The notes below the pieces were generated by a model that searched no databases, was not told where the DNA came from, and saw only the letters and a list, made by a program, of their open reading frames with translations. DNA of 64,000 nucleotides, taken from the NCBI GenBank assembly GCA_945865365.1, contig CAMBDL010000004.1, positions 35,906 through 99,905 of the forward strand, in the 5' to 3' direction. Below are positions 46,963 through 56,887 of the stretch, piece after piece. The stretch's first letter is position 1, and each line of letters begins with the position of its first letter. This DNA is from Streptomyces griseus. GTDB lineage: Bacteria > Actinomycetota > Actinomycetes > Nanopelagicales > Nanopelagicaceae. Position numbers and translations under genes: made by a program.

Positions 46963-48510
46963 CTACTTGGTTACAGTGAACTTTGTTACTGCAGAGACGG
47001 CGTAACTATCATCTGATAGATAGCGAAGCTCATATTGACCAGCTGGTAATGACCCACCGGTGTCGGCACTCGTGATAATTACTTGGCCATTCACAGTTGC
47101 CTTGGTGTAGTGAAAACTCGACTGCGTGTAGTAAATACCTGGCTCTGTCAGTGAGAAGATGGCGATCCAATCGAACTTTCTGGCGTAGGCATTTGTCCAC
47201 GTTGCAGTAATCGATTCACCTTGAGAATACGAAGCCTTGTCGGTATCAACCGATGGAACGGCGCCTTTGGCTACAACCCAAAAAGGCGTTAGCTGAACCA
47301 CTGCATCTTTAGAGATCAGTGCAGCCTCATACTTTCCAACGGCAAGTGTTTGAGTTCCGAATGTAAGTGCACCAAAGTAGCCAGCCTCTTGTGGTGGGCT
47401 CGATATGATCGCTTGAGTAAGAGGATTATCGCCAGCCTTTACGATTGCTATTAAATCCTCATCGCCCAGAGGTGCGTGATAGGCAACACCCAGCGAGTCA
47501 CCTTGTTCATAGCGCAGTTTGTTCACGGCGACATATGCCGGGGGTTCAACGGGATTTATCTCAATCTCCGAAACAACACCAAGGTGGTCAGATGGGAAAG
47601 GAGTTAGACCAAACGTAACATCGGCTCCGCCTGCCGGGCCAACGATTCCACTGGAGATTACCTTGGTACCTCGTGGAGCCCAGATAAAATCGATGCGATC
47701 TACAACTTCATCTGGCGCAATGCGTGGATATGGATAGCCAAGCGTCCATGTGATTCCCGGAACCTTCTTTGGATCAGGAAAGATTGCGCGATATGTGTCT
47801 ATCATTCCTAAATCTGCAACGGCCTTTGATACCGGCCATACAACTGGAAATTTATTGGCGTTGCGAATGCCAACGGTACTCTCGATCCAATCTAAGTGAC
47901 TTGGAGAGTTAAAGTCGCCAGTAATAACAAGTGGCATCTTCTCTTTTAATAAGCGCTTCCATGTTGGAAGAAATGTATTGATCGTTGGCATCCGTGTTGC
48001 TATTTCAGATTTCAGAACATCGTCAAGCCCCATATCCTCCATGATTTGATATGGACCATAAGGATCAGATGGCAAGTGAATATTTGACAGTGCAAAAACC
48101 TGCCCTGGTGCAATCTGAACATAGGTATACAGACCGCCACCATCACCTGGCTGAATCAAAGGATACTTGGAGATAATTTGCAAAGACTCGTCTACAAATG
48201 GCCAACCCAGCAGCGCGGCTATGCGCGGTGCATTTCCATCAGATTCCTGCAAGCCAACTACATCGGCGCCAGAGATCTTAATCGCTTCAATTACCTTATT
48301 AAAATCTACAACACTGCCACCGATCCAGATATTAAAACTCATCACCTTAACCTGTGTAGTACCAACAACCTCATGAATCGCATCGGCAGCATACGTTGTT
48401 CGATCAGGCTTAGATTGAATCATTAGTCCAGCGAAGCCTGCAAGTATCGTAATTGCCAGAATTATTGCGACGGAGGGCTTGATTCTATTTCTCATTGATA
48501 CAACCTTCAT
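46963..48510 (-). CDS. Secreted endonuclease/exonuclease/phosphatase-family protein with C-terminal beta domain
   Basis: VKVMSFNIWIGG, DVVGLQESDG, LVITGDFNSPSHLDW, PFPSDHLGVVSEI; N-terminal TM/signal. Confidence 0.88.
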   Translation of the reverse strand: MKVVSMRNRIKPSVAIILAITILAGFAGLMIQSKPDRTTYAADAIHEVVGTTQVKVMSFNIWIGGSVVDFNKVIEAIKISGADVVGLQESDGNAPRIAALLGWPFVDESLQIISKYPLIQPGDGGGLYTYVQIAPGQVFALSNIHLPSDPYGPYQIMEDMGLDDVLKSEIATRMPTINTFLPTWKRLLKEKMPLVITGDFNSPSHLDWIESTVGIRNANKFPVVWPVSKAVADLGMIDTYRAIFPDPKKVPGITWTLGYPYPRIAPDEVVDRIDFIWAPRGTKVISSGIVGPAGGADVTFGLTPFPSDHLGVVSEIEINPVEPPAYVAVNKLRYEQGDSLGVAYHAPLGDEDLIAIVKAGDNPLTQAIISSPPQEAGYFGALTFGTQTLAVGKYEAALISKDAVVQLTPFWVVAKGAVPSVDTDKASYSQGESITATWTNAYARKFDWIAIFSLTEPGIYYTQSSFHYTKATVNGQVIITSADTGGSLPAGQYELRYLSDDSYAVSAVTKFTVTK

Positions 48511-48552
48511 GGTTCATAGGTTTTCGTATGGCAAGCAACTCAAATCTACTGC

Positions 48553-48732
48553 TTAAGCGATACGGCGACTATGGTCTAGTACAACGTTTTGGCGAAGAAG
48601 CTCTTCGTCAAAGCGCTCAGTGGCACGACGGATGCGACTGATGCGGGAGTGCTGATCTAGCTCCAGATTGGTGTAATGATCTACTGGTTGACGATGCGTG
48701 TGAAAGTACAGTGTGATCTGCGATAGGTTCAT
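48553..48732 (-). CDS. Possible 59-aa cytosolic small protein (absent from ORF track)
   Basis: ATG at 48732 to TAA at 48553: MNLSQITLYFHTHRQPVDHYTNLELDQHSRISRIRRATERFDEELLRQNVVLDHSRRIA. Charged, helix-prone; no clear RBS. Confidence 0.35.
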   Translation of the reverse strand: MNLSQITLYFHTHRQPVDHYTNLELDQHSRISRIRRATERFDEELLRQNVVLDHSRRIA

Positions 48733-48923
48733 GGGTAGATGTTGACATTAGGACGTAACGACGATGGGAACTGAAGGTGAATGGCTGGTTGTTTTTAATC
48801 AAACTCTCATTTGATTAAAAACTGATGTCGTAGTTAGAGGTAGCGCCAGCTTTTAATGAAGTGTTCATAAGAAGTTTTCCAGGTATTTCCTTGGTGTAAA
48901 TGGTGCTTAGGAGAGATTGTCCC

Positions 48924-50579
48924 ATGAAAAAATTTCCATTAGCCCTCGTAACACTCTTCACTACCTCCGCACTTATTACCACTGGGCAACTTCCAGCACT
49001 GGCAAATGAAGCCACCGTTAAGGTCACCGAGATCGCATCGATTAGCTCTGGAGATGGTGAGGGCAGTAGCGAGATCGCCGCGTTCCACGCCAGCTCAAAG
49101 CGGATTTTTGCGACTAATGGTGTAAAGAACGCAATCGATATCTTTGATATTTCAGATGTAGCAAATCCAAAGAAAGTTGGCTCGGTTTCATTAACTCCTT
49201 ATGGAAATGATGTTACTAGCGTTGCTGCCGGCCGAGATGTTGTTGTAGCTGTTGTACCTGTTACTGAAACATTCTCAGCAAGTGGTGTACCTACAACTTC
49301 TAATGGAAAGATGGTTGTATTTGATACCAACGGAAAGGTCTTGAGTTCACCAGATATTTTAGGTGTATTACCTGACTCGGTAACTTTTGCACCAAACGGC
49401 ACAACGGCACTTGTCGCAATCGAGGCCCAGCCAGTCTGTGCAAAGGATAATCTGGCAACTGCTGAAAAGGAGAATTTAGATTACACAAAGGCTTCAGATC
49501 CAGTCGGTGGCGTATCAGTTGTTGATCTAAGTAATCCAGCTGCGCCAGTTATTAGATTTGCTGGCTTTGATCAATTCACTGTGGAGCAGATGAGAGCCAA
49601 GGGAATCGCGCTCTCCTCGGTTGTAAACAATGTATCTAAAGATTTTGAGCCAGAGTTTGTCACTGCAACAGATAACAACTATGCATATGTAACTATTCAA
49701 GAGGCCAATGCAATTGGCAAACTTAATATTAAATCTGCAACTTTTGAAGAAATCACACGTGCCTTTGAATCTAGAGTCGACAAGGTTGCTCGCGATACCA
49801 GTGATAAAGACTCTGGCGCAGGTCCCCGAACTTATCGAAATGTAGTTGGGGCCTCACAGCCGGATGCCATCGCCGGCTTCAAATGGGGCGCGGGACACTA
49901 CTTCTTGACGGCCAACGAGGGCGATGCGCGTGAGTACACGTGCCTAAACGATGATCTTCGTGCCGCCGCACTCAAAGTAGATACCAGACGTTTCCCTGAG
50001 TGGAGCACATGGTTAGGTACCGCTGCCCTAGGCCGCGCAAAGATCAATCCAAATATTGGCGATGTGGATGGCGATGGAGATATCGACACTATCCACTTAC
50101 GTGGTTCAAACTCAATGACTATGTATCGCAATGGATTAGTGATCTGGGATAGTGGCTCACTATTAGATCAGATTCAGACGCAGGCCTTTGGTGTTGCAAA
50201 TATCAATGGTTCACACTCTTACTCCTCTGATAAGAGCACGATGAACTATGTGGGTCAAGATCGCTCCGATGATAAGGGCGCAGAGCCAGAAGGTGTTGCA
50301 CTTGGAATGGTCGGTGATCGTCGAATTGCAATCCTTGGCCTAGAACGAATGACTGCTCTGGCCATCTTTGATATTACCCAGCCACGAACGCCAGTCTTTC
50401 AAGAGTGGCTTCAGATGCTGCCAACAAAGGCAACTCCAGCAAAGGATGTTAAGTACTGGTCACCAGAGGGAATCGTCTTCGTTCCTGCAGACAAGTCACC
50501 TTCTGGCAAAGCACTGATCATCACAAGCTATGAACTATCTGGCTCACTCTCGATTCATGAGATCGAGCCACGCAACTAA
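48924..50579 (+). CDS. Secreted choice-of-anchor-I-type beta-propeller protein
   Basis: Signal MKKFPLALVTLFTTSALITTGQLPALA; IFDISDVANPKKVGSVSL, YFLTANEGDAREY, GDVDGDGDIDTIHLRGSNSMTMY, DDKGAEPEGVALG. Confidence 0.82.
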   Translation: MKKFPLALVTLFTTSALITTGQLPALANEATVKVTEIASISSGDGEGSSEIAAFHASSKRIFATNGVKNAIDIFDISDVANPKKVGSVSLTPYGNDVTSVAAGRDVVVAVVPVTETFSASGVPTTSNGKMVVFDTNGKVLSSPDILGVLPDSVTFAPNGTTALVAIEAQPVCAKDNLATAEKENLDYTKASDPVGGVSVVDLSNPAAPVIRFAGFDQFTVEQMRAKGIALSSVVNNVSKDFEPEFVTATDNNYAYVTIQEANAIGKLNIKSATFEEITRAFESRVDKVARDTSDKDSGAGPRTYRNVVGASQPDAIAGFKWGAGHYFLTANEGDAREYTCLNDDLRAAALKVDTRRFPEWSTWLGTAALGRAKINPNIGDVDGDGDIDTIHLRGSNSMTMYRNGLVIWDSGSLLDQIQTQAFGVANINGSHSYSSDKSTMNYVGQDRSDDKGAEPEGVALGMVGDRRIAILGLERMTALAIFDITQPRTPVFQEWLQMLPTKATPAKDVKYWSPEGIVFVPADKSPSGKALIITSYELSGSLSIHEIEPRN

Positions 50580-50594
50580 ACTCTGAAACAATTA

Positions 50595-50628
50595 AAAGAC
50601 CACCCCAATGTAGCTGGGGTGGTCTTTA
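50595..50628 (+). terminator. Rho-independent terminator
   Basis: AAAGACCACCCCA / TGGGGTGGTCTTT stem. Confidence 0.85.
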
Positions 50629-50789
50629 CAGGGATCTTGACGAGCGTGCCATTGGGGGCAAAGAACTGGTCGATCTGTTGACTTATAGGGATAAGCATAA
50701 AGAAGAGTGTGTGCGTATAAGAGTTAAAAGGCCTAAATCTCTCTCGTCCTACATGATTTCCTACTCCATATTAAGAAATGAGATATTCC

Positions 50790-50939
50790 ATGGGCGCTTG
50801 CCAGTGTGGTTACACCACAGATCCAGAGAAAAACTGCAATGGAACACATAAAGTTGTAAAGGCAGTAAAGGAAGACCTGGCTGAGAAGCTTGCAGCTAAT
50901 GGCTTTCCACATGCTGCGGAGTATGTAAAGAACAACTAA
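50790..50939 (+). CDS. CDGSH-like iron-sulfur small protein, copy 2 (absent from ORF track)
   Basis: MGACQCGYTTDPEKNCNGTHKVVKAVKEDLAEKLAANGFPHAAEYVKNN; one residue (M to L) different from copy 1, with many synonymous changes. Confidence 0.75.
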   Translation: MGACQCGYTTDPEKNCNGTHKVVKAVKEDLAEKLAANGFPHAAEYVKNN

Positions 50940-50986
50940 ATACTCACTGTGCACGTGCGATAAATGGAGATAGAGTAACTCTTCCC

Positions 50987-51202
50987 ATGAAGCGCTTTCC
51001 ATTTATACGAGCCGGTCTGATCTTTGCTGTCTCACCACTTCTTCTTGCCTTGGTTACTTCAATCTTTCAAGGTGGATCTATGTGGAATGAGGCCAGTGGC
51101 ACAGGCGGCTATATCTGGTTCATGATGCTCACGCTGCCGGTTGGATTTGTGCTGGTTGTTATTGGTTTATTGAAGTTAATAATTGGCAGGTTGAATAAGT
51201 GA
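50987..51202 (+). CDS. Small two-TM membrane protein
   Basis: 71 aa, two hydrophobic segments. Confidence 0.55.
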   Translation: MKRFPFIRAGLIFAVSPLLLALVTSIFQGGSMWNEASGTGGYIWFMMLTLPVGFVLVVIGLLKLIIGRLNK

Positions 51203-51624
51203 TTCTTGTAAAGAAAGCTACGCAAGTGCTGCTTGGAGCAGCGTTGATGTATGCGGGAATAACGCACCTAACGACTAGTCGAATTGAGTTTCAAGCACAG
51301 GTTCCTTCTCTCTTGCAGTCACAGGCTGATTTTGTAGTTCTGGCATCGGGAGTTGTTGAGATTGTTCTTGGTCTATCTCTAGCGGCCTTAGGCAGATACC
51401 GCGCCCAGGTGGGCTTGATAACGGCAATCTTTTTTATTGCAATCTTTCCGGGAAATATCTCGCAGTATCTCAATCACACCGATGCATTTGGATTAGATAG
51501 TGATAAAGCCAGATTGGTACGTTTGTTTTTTCAGCCATTGTTGGTTGTGTGGGCGATTTGGTCTACTGGGGCGTGGGTTATCGTGAAGCAGATAAGGCGG
51601 CCTGGGCGAAGAGGTTCTTACTGA
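51199..51624 (+). CDS. DoxX-like membrane protein
   Basis: Four-TM pattern, GAALMYAGITHL...ASGVVEIVLGLSLAALGRYRAQVGLITAIFFIAIFPGNISQYLN. Confidence 0.7.
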   Translation: MILVKKATQVLLGAALMYAGITHLTTSRIEFQAQVPSLLQSQADFVVLASGVVEIVLGLSLAALGRYRAQVGLITAIFFIAIFPGNISQYLNHTDAFGLDSDKARLVRLFFQPLLVVWAIWSTGAWVIVKQIRRPGRRGSY

Positions 51625-51770
51625 TCTTTGCAGGCTATAGCAGCGCGATCGCAGCGGTAAGTGGTATTGAATGGGCGAGGCTGGTTTTCGGGGATAGGTT
51701 TGACAAAAAACCCTTGGAAAACCACTGTGCACTCTTGACAGCGATGGCTAAGAAGTAGATTCTTTCATTA

Positions 51771-51788
51771 CTGGAAACCTTTCCAGTT
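51771..51788. promoter_or_regulatory. Candidate LacI-type operator ACTGGAAA-CC-TTTCCAGT
   Basis: Perfect 8-bp arms around 2 bp, just upstream of the 51835 operon; resembles 62286-62307. Confidence 0.6.
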
Positions 51789-51834
51789 TCGAGCCAATCT
51801 CGGTGTGTGGCTCATAGGCCAAAGAGGGGTTCAT

Positions 51835-53172
51835 ATGAAAATTCGAAAAAAAGCATTTGCAGTGGGCTGCGCAGCTGCCGTGCTTGTAACTTCACTCAGT
51901 TTTACTGGGGCGACGGCATCAAACTCATTTAGCAGGGCATTTCCTACTAAGGCAGTGACTTTGACTATGTGGTGGTGGGGCGATCAAGAAGCACCTGGTG
52001 CAAAGCTCTGGGTTGAAGACACTGTCAAGGCGTATAAAAAGAAGCGCCCAAATGTAACTATCAAAACCGTTCTTCAAACAACTGAAGGATTAGTTCCCGC
52101 ATTTGCAGCTGCAGCTGCAGCGAAAAAGGGTCCAGATCTACAGTACTTCTGGGGTGGAATTTACGCCCAGCAACCTGGATGGGATGGCCAAATCGCGCCA
52201 GTATCAGATTACATTCCCGCCTCAGAGTTAAAGCATTACATCAATGCAACGACAGAGCTTTCATTTAAAGGAAAAATTTGGACAGCGCCATGGTATGTAA
52301 ATCCATCATTCCCAGTACTTGCGCGAACAGATGTCTTAAGTAAATACAACCTAAGCGTTCCAACAACATGGAAAGATTTGCTCAACGCGTGTGATGTCCT
52401 CAGCGCTGCAGGCGTGCCTGCATTAGCTGGTGGAGTAAAAGATGGCTGGTTCGGCGGTTGGTTGTATTCAATCATCGGTGGACAGTCTGTTTCATCAAGC
52501 AAAGATGTAGTAGCGGCAGTGGTTGGAACACAAAAATTCACTGATGCAAAGCATGCTGATTGGTGGACACGACTTCAGGAGACTCAAGAACACAAGTGTT
52601 GGAACTCAGACATCAACTCTCTTGAACTGTATCAAGCGCAGCAGTTATGGAAAGACGGAAAGGCGGCTATGACTGTAGTAGCAGGTCCTGATGCTCCAAA
52701 CTTCGCTAACGCAGTTGGCGCCTCAAAGGTTGTCGTTATGGCAATGCCAAAGTGGGGTAAGGGACCATTTGCTGGCAAGATGGGAAGTACGTCACAGACC
52801 ATCGGTATCACGCAGTGGAGCAAGAACAAAGAAGTTGCAGCCGACTTCTTGATGTTCTCTCACGAGAAGGCTCAACTCAATAACTGGTACAAGCGCACAG
52901 GATCTATGCCAGCTGATGACCGTTTCGATATGAACCAAGTCAAAGATCCAGTCAAGAAGGCTCTATTCCAAAGCGCACTTCCTGGTGGACCATACCTAGA
53001 GAACTTCATTCCTGCCCAACTAGATACTGATGCAGTATTTACCAATGTGCAGTTGGTCCTCAATGGAACTAAGACCGGTAAGGCAGCAGCTGCCGAAATG
53101 CAGACTCTCATGGAGAGGTTACGCAAGACTGATCGCAAGCTTGTCAGTAACTTCACCGAATGGAGTAAATGA
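51835..53172 (+). CDS. Sugar ABC transporter substrate-binding protein
   Basis: Signal peptide MKIRKKAFAVGCAAAVLVTSLSFTGATA; family-1 SBP features; followed by two permeases. Confidence 0.9.
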   Translation: MKIRKKAFAVGCAAAVLVTSLSFTGATASNSFSRAFPTKAVTLTMWWWGDQEAPGAKLWVEDTVKAYKKKRPNVTIKTVLQTTEGLVPAFAAAAAAKKGPDLQYFWGGIYAQQPGWDGQIAPVSDYIPASELKHYINATTELSFKGKIWTAPWYVNPSFPVLARTDVLSKYNLSVPTTWKDLLNACDVLSAAGVPALAGGVKDGWFGGWLYSIIGGQSVSSSKDVVAAVVGTQKFTDAKHADWWTRLQETQEHKCWNSDINSLELYQAQQLWKDGKAAMTVVAGPDAPNFANAVGASKVVVMAMPKWGKGPFAGKMGSTSQTIGITQWSKNKEVAADFLMFSHEKAQLNNWYKRTGSMPADDRFDMNQVKDPVKKALFQSALPGGPYLENFIPAQLDTDAVFTNVQLVLNGTKTGKAAAAEMQTLMERLRKTDRKLVSNFTEWSK

Positions 53173-54101
53173 TTAAATCCGTACCAACGGAACACCGCTT
53201 CACCGCCCCTAGAGACTTAGGGGCGGTGTTGGGCCGTTTAAGCACATCAGGACCATTTCTGTGGATTCTTCCAGCAGGAATATGTGTCCTGCTTATTTTT
53301 GGCTATTCAATTATTGACCTGGTCCAGCAAAGCTTTAAGTACCGTGGTGATTGGGTGGGATTTGAGAATTTCTCACTAGTTTTAACCGACCCGCTTTTTC
53401 GGATAGCAATATCCCACAACTTTTTACTTTTGTTTACGGTTCCCATTCTTGCTGTACTGAGTTTTATGTGCGCAGTCCTGCTATTTGAAACTAGAAAGGG
53501 AATGAAGTTTTATAGATCGGCAGTCTTCTTACCGTATATTCTTCCAATTCCTGTGATCGGTGTAGTTTTCGGACAACTATTGCAACTCAATGGTGCCCTC
53601 AACTCAGCCTTACGTGCAATGGGCTTTAACAACTTAGCCCTTGATTGGCTTGGAGAGCCAAGTCAGGCGTTATGGACTATGAGTGCGATCATTATTTGGA
53701 AAGAGGTCGGCTTTGGGACAATTTTGATTCTTGCACGCCTCATTTCGCTCCCACTTGAAACCTTAGAGGCAGCACGCATTGACGGTGCTGGATTTTTTAG
53801 ACTCCATTTGAAGGTGACACTTCCGCAGTTAAAACCGGTAATTCTTTTTTATCTAATCAATGAAGCTATAGTCATGGTTTCTTGGGTTTTTAACTATGTT
53901 TATGTAATGACCAATGGTCAAGGTGGCCCAGGAAATGCAACCGTGGTGTCAGAGCTCTATATTTATCGGAGCGCCTTCCAAAATAAATCTCCTGAATTGG
54001 CTGCAACAGCTGCGCTTCTTCTCCTTCTAGCCACACTTATTTTTATTATAGGTTTCTTTAAAGTTCAAAGAAATGCCAATCGGGGTCTCTTCAATGAGTA
54101 A
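53169..54101 (+). CDS. Sugar ABC transporter permease (MalF-like)
   Basis: LEAARIDGAGFFRLHLKVTLPQLKPVI EAA loop. Confidence 0.9.
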   Translation: MIKSVPTEHRFTAPRDLGAVLGRLSTSGPFLWILPAGICVLLIFGYSIIDLVQQSFKYRGDWVGFENFSLVLTDPLFRIAISHNFLLLFTVPILAVLSFMCAVLLFETRKGMKFYRSAVFLPYILPIPVIGVVFGQLLQLNGALNSALRAMGFNNLALDWLGEPSQALWTMSAIIIWKEVGFGTILILARLISLPLETLEAARIDGAGFFRLHLKVTLPQLKPVILFYLINEAIVMVSWVFNYVYVMTNGQGGPGNATVVSELYIYRSAFQNKSPELAATAALLLLLATLIFIIGFFKVQRNANRGLFNE

Positions 54102-54936
54102 GAAATACACACCGATTGAAAAAGTGGGAATCACGTCACGCCAATTGATACTTATTTTAATAACAGCTATGGCAGCTGTGCCTGGCTATCTCATGGTGAC
54201 TGGCTCTCTTAAAACACAGGCAGAATTTCTTAACTCACCTTGGTCGCTTCCAATGAATCCAAATTTCCAGGGATACTCGGCTGCGTGGAATGATCAATTT
54301 CCAACGTGGTTTAGAAATAGCCTCTTAGTTACTGTAACCGCGGTCTTCATCACGATTGTTATGGCCGCTTGCGCTGCATGGGGTTTTGCGCACTGGAAGT
54401 GGAAAGGTCGAGACACAGTGCTAGGGATACTCATCTCGTTGATGGTTGTACCCCCCGTTGTTTTACTCATTCCACTCTTCACATTGGGTGCAAAACTTGG
54501 ATGGATCTCTACTTTTCGAATGCTTATCCTTGTCTATATAGGCCTCATGTTGCCGTTTTCAATTTACCTGCTGACGAATTTTTTTAGAGCTATTCCAGCA
54601 AGCCTTACTGAGGCTGCAGAGATCGACGGAGCATCTAATTTTAGAACCTTCAGATCCGTAGTTCTTCCGCTTTCTGGTCCTCCGCTTATAACTCTCACGA
54701 TCGTTAATTTGCTCTGGGCTTGGAACGAACTTTTATTGGCTTTAGTGTTCTTGCAAAGCGATGAGCAAAAGACTCTTATGGTCGGTATCACCGGATTTCA
54801 GAGCCGATATTCCCTGTCGATCCCAACTATTATGGCTGGTATGACTATTGCAACGCTTCCATTATTTATTACATATGTTTTTGGTCAGCGCTACTTTATA
54901 ACTGGTTTGACCGCCGGTTCAGTTAAGGGGGAGTGA
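54094..54936 (+). CDS. Sugar ABC transporter permease (MalG-like)
   Basis: LTEAAEIDGASNFRTFRSVVLPLSGPPLITL EAA loop. Confidence 0.9.
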   Translation: MSKKYTPIEKVGITSRQLILILITAMAAVPGYLMVTGSLKTQAEFLNSPWSLPMNPNFQGYSAAWNDQFPTWFRNSLLVTVTAVFITIVMAACAAWGFAHWKWKGRDTVLGILISLMVVPPVVLLIPLFTLGAKLGWISTFRMLILVYIGLMLPFSIYLLTNFFRAIPASLTEAAEIDGASNFRTFRSVVLPLSGPPLITLTIVNLLWAWNELLLALVFLQSDEQKTLMVGITGFQSRYSLSIPTIMAGMTIATLPLFITYVFGQRYFITGLTAGSVKGE

Positions 54937-54938
54937 GA

Positions 54939-55223
54939 ATGGAGTTTTTAGTCTCGATAAATGTCGACGTACCTCAGGATTTTCCGGCCTCTAGCTTCGA
55001 ACAACTACTCATTAGAGAGCGATTGCGCGGAAAAGAGCTCAAGGCCCAAGGTTCAATTGAGCGCATATGGAGAGTCCCTGGGACGAGAAACAATGTAGGT
55101 ATTTGGAAAGCCGAGGATGCCAGCGAACTTCACTTACTCTTGAGCTCCTTGCCAATCTTTGCATTTATGAGAATTGAAATACTCCCGCTAGCAGTACACC
55201 CATTAGAAGAGGAAATGAAATGA
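54939..55223 (+). CDS. Muconolactone delta-isomerase-like protein
   Basis: MEFLVSINVDVP...LLIRERLRGKELKAQGSIERIWRVPGTRNNVGIWKAEDASELHLLLSSLPIFAFMRIEILPLAVHP matches the MIase fold pattern. Confidence 0.78.
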   Translation: MEFLVSINVDVPQDFPASSFEQLLIRERLRGKELKAQGSIERIWRVPGTRNNVGIWKAEDASELHLLLSSLPIFAFMRIEILPLAVHPLEEEMK

Positions 55224-56008
55224 AAAAACTTGATCAAAAGGTAGCTATTGTCACTGGGGCTGCTCAAGGAATCGGTCGTGCAATAGCTGATGAATTAGCG
55301 CGGGCGGGAGCGCATGTTGCTGTATTTGATTTAAATATAGAGAGTGCACAGATTGCCGCAGCAGAGATTTCTAAGTTGGGCGTTACCTCTCGAGGATATG
55401 CCGTGGATGTTTCACAGTCGAAAGTGGTTGATGATGCATTCGCACAAGTCGTTGCTGATTTTGGACGCTTAGATATATTAGTAAATAATGCGGGGGTTTC
55501 ATTCGTTGGCCCTCATATTAAAGATGTCACCGATGAAGTCTGGGATATTAGTCTGGGTGTTATGCAAAGTGGTGTGTTTTACTGCATGCGCGCTGCAATA
55601 AGATATTTTCTTCCTCAGAGATCTGGAAGCGTGGTCAATATTTCATCTATCCGAGGCTTTTCTTCCAACCCAGGAAGAATCGCATACTGTGCAACTAAAG
55701 CTGCAGTAATTATGATGACTCGCGTGGCCGCAGCCGAATGGGCACCATATGGCGTTCGAGCTAACGCAATCGCACCAGGAGTGCAACGAACTCCCATGTG
55801 GGATATCGATGTTGAACTCGGCGTCGTTGATGAAGAGCGTGTATTAAGAGTTACTCCTGCTGGACGCTTAGGTGATCCCAAGGAGATTGGAAAACTCACC
55901 GTCTTTCTCTGTTCCGATGATGCCGATTTCATCAATGGGGATTGCATCACTATAGATGGCGCACTTACAACGGTTCCGATCGATGGCGCGGTTACTCGCC
56001 CGAAATGA
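55220..56008 (+). CDS. SDR-family oxidoreductase
   Basis: VTGAAQGIGRAIADELARAGA; NNAGVSFVG; YCATKAAVIMMTR. Confidence 0.92.
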   Translation: MKKLDQKVAIVTGAAQGIGRAIADELARAGAHVAVFDLNIESAQIAAAEISKLGVTSRGYAVDVSQSKVVDDAFAQVVADFGRLDILVNNAGVSFVGPHIKDVTDEVWDISLGVMQSGVFYCMRAAIRYFLPQRSGSVVNISSIRGFSSNPGRIAYCATKAAVIMMTRVAAAEWAPYGVRANAIAPGVQRTPMWDIDVELGVVDEERVLRVTPAGRLGDPKEIGKLTVFLCSDDADFINGDCITIDGALTTVPIDGAVTRPK

Positions 56009-56886
56009 TGATTCACACCTTAGCTACTGAAGAGTTGAGTATTTCAGTCCTGCCAGAAAATGGTGGGGCTATTACTCATGCTGTTTTTCAGGGGCAAAAC
56101 TTTCTAGCTAAAGCCCCTCATCCCTCCGTAGAGCCAAAGTTTTTAGGCACAGAGCAAGACTGGGTGGCAGCCTGGAATGGTGGCTGGCAGCCGCTTCTAC
56201 CTAATGCCGGTAGCGAGTACCTACATGGCAAGTATCCTCAAGGTTTTCATGGCAATGCCTCTCAAGCAGCTTGGAGTATTTGCGAGAAAACTGCGCATTC
56301 CCTGTCTTTAGAATGGAGCGATGAAAATCTTAAGAGTCAACGCTCAATAACGATCAACGAAAGTGGGATAAGGCTTGCTGGATCTCTCGTTAATCGTGAC
56401 ACAGAGCCTCGACCTGTCATCGTTACTGAGCATTTGATTTTAGGATCTGATTTCTTAAAGACTGCAGTGCGATTGGAGCCAGTTGGTAATGCACAATTTA
56501 GAGAGTTAGCCTACGACGGCTCTGCTAACGGTGCTGAGTTTGGACCATGGGAAAGTTTTCACAACACAAATTGGTCAGTAGTTACATCTCAGACGCCGGC
56601 AAGAATGGGTGTCTTTTCAGATATTTCATGTATACGAGTAAGCAATGAGAATTATGAGATTGAAATTTCTTGGGATGCAGAAAATCTACCGTATCTTTGG
56701 ATTTGGGAGGAGATGGCATTCACGCAAGAACACCCTTGGAATGGAGAGTACGTGGCTCTTGGCATTGAACCCTCGAGTGCAGCTGATGGAGTTGGTTTAG
56801 GTGGTGGTTCAGTAAAAACTTTGGCAGTAGATGAAAAATTGAATTGGTCCGTACAGTTAAAAATCAAAAAGAGAGCGAGTAAATGA
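56005..56886 (+). CDS. Aldose-1-epimerase-like (galactose mutarotase-fold) protein
   Basis: ISVLPENGGAITHAVFQGQNFL, GGWQPLLPNAGSEYLHGKYPQGFHGNAS. Confidence 0.75.
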   Translation: MMIHTLATEELSISVLPENGGAITHAVFQGQNFLAKAPHPSVEPKFLGTEQDWVAAWNGGWQPLLPNAGSEYLHGKYPQGFHGNASQAAWSICEKTAHSLSLEWSDENLKSQRSITINESGIRLAGSLVNRDTEPRPVIVTEHLILGSDFLKTAVRLEPVGNAQFRELAYDGSANGAEFGPWESFHNTNWSVVTSQTPARMGVFSDISCIRVSNENYEIEISWDAENLPYLWIWEEMAFTQEHPWNGEYVALGIEPSSAADGVGLGGGSVKTLAVDEKLNWSVQLKIKKRASK

Positions 56887-56887
56887 G

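Noticed and set aside
50733-51002. 89-aa minus-strand ORF similar to 42599-42859
   Set aside because: Its similarity to the other shadow ORF only reflects the conserved micro-protein on the plus strand.
51549-51758. 69-aa plus-strand ORF overlapping the DoxX-like gene
   Set aside because: Out-of-frame overlap with the DoxX-like gene 3' end; could be a small gene in part, but no RBS or motif supports it.
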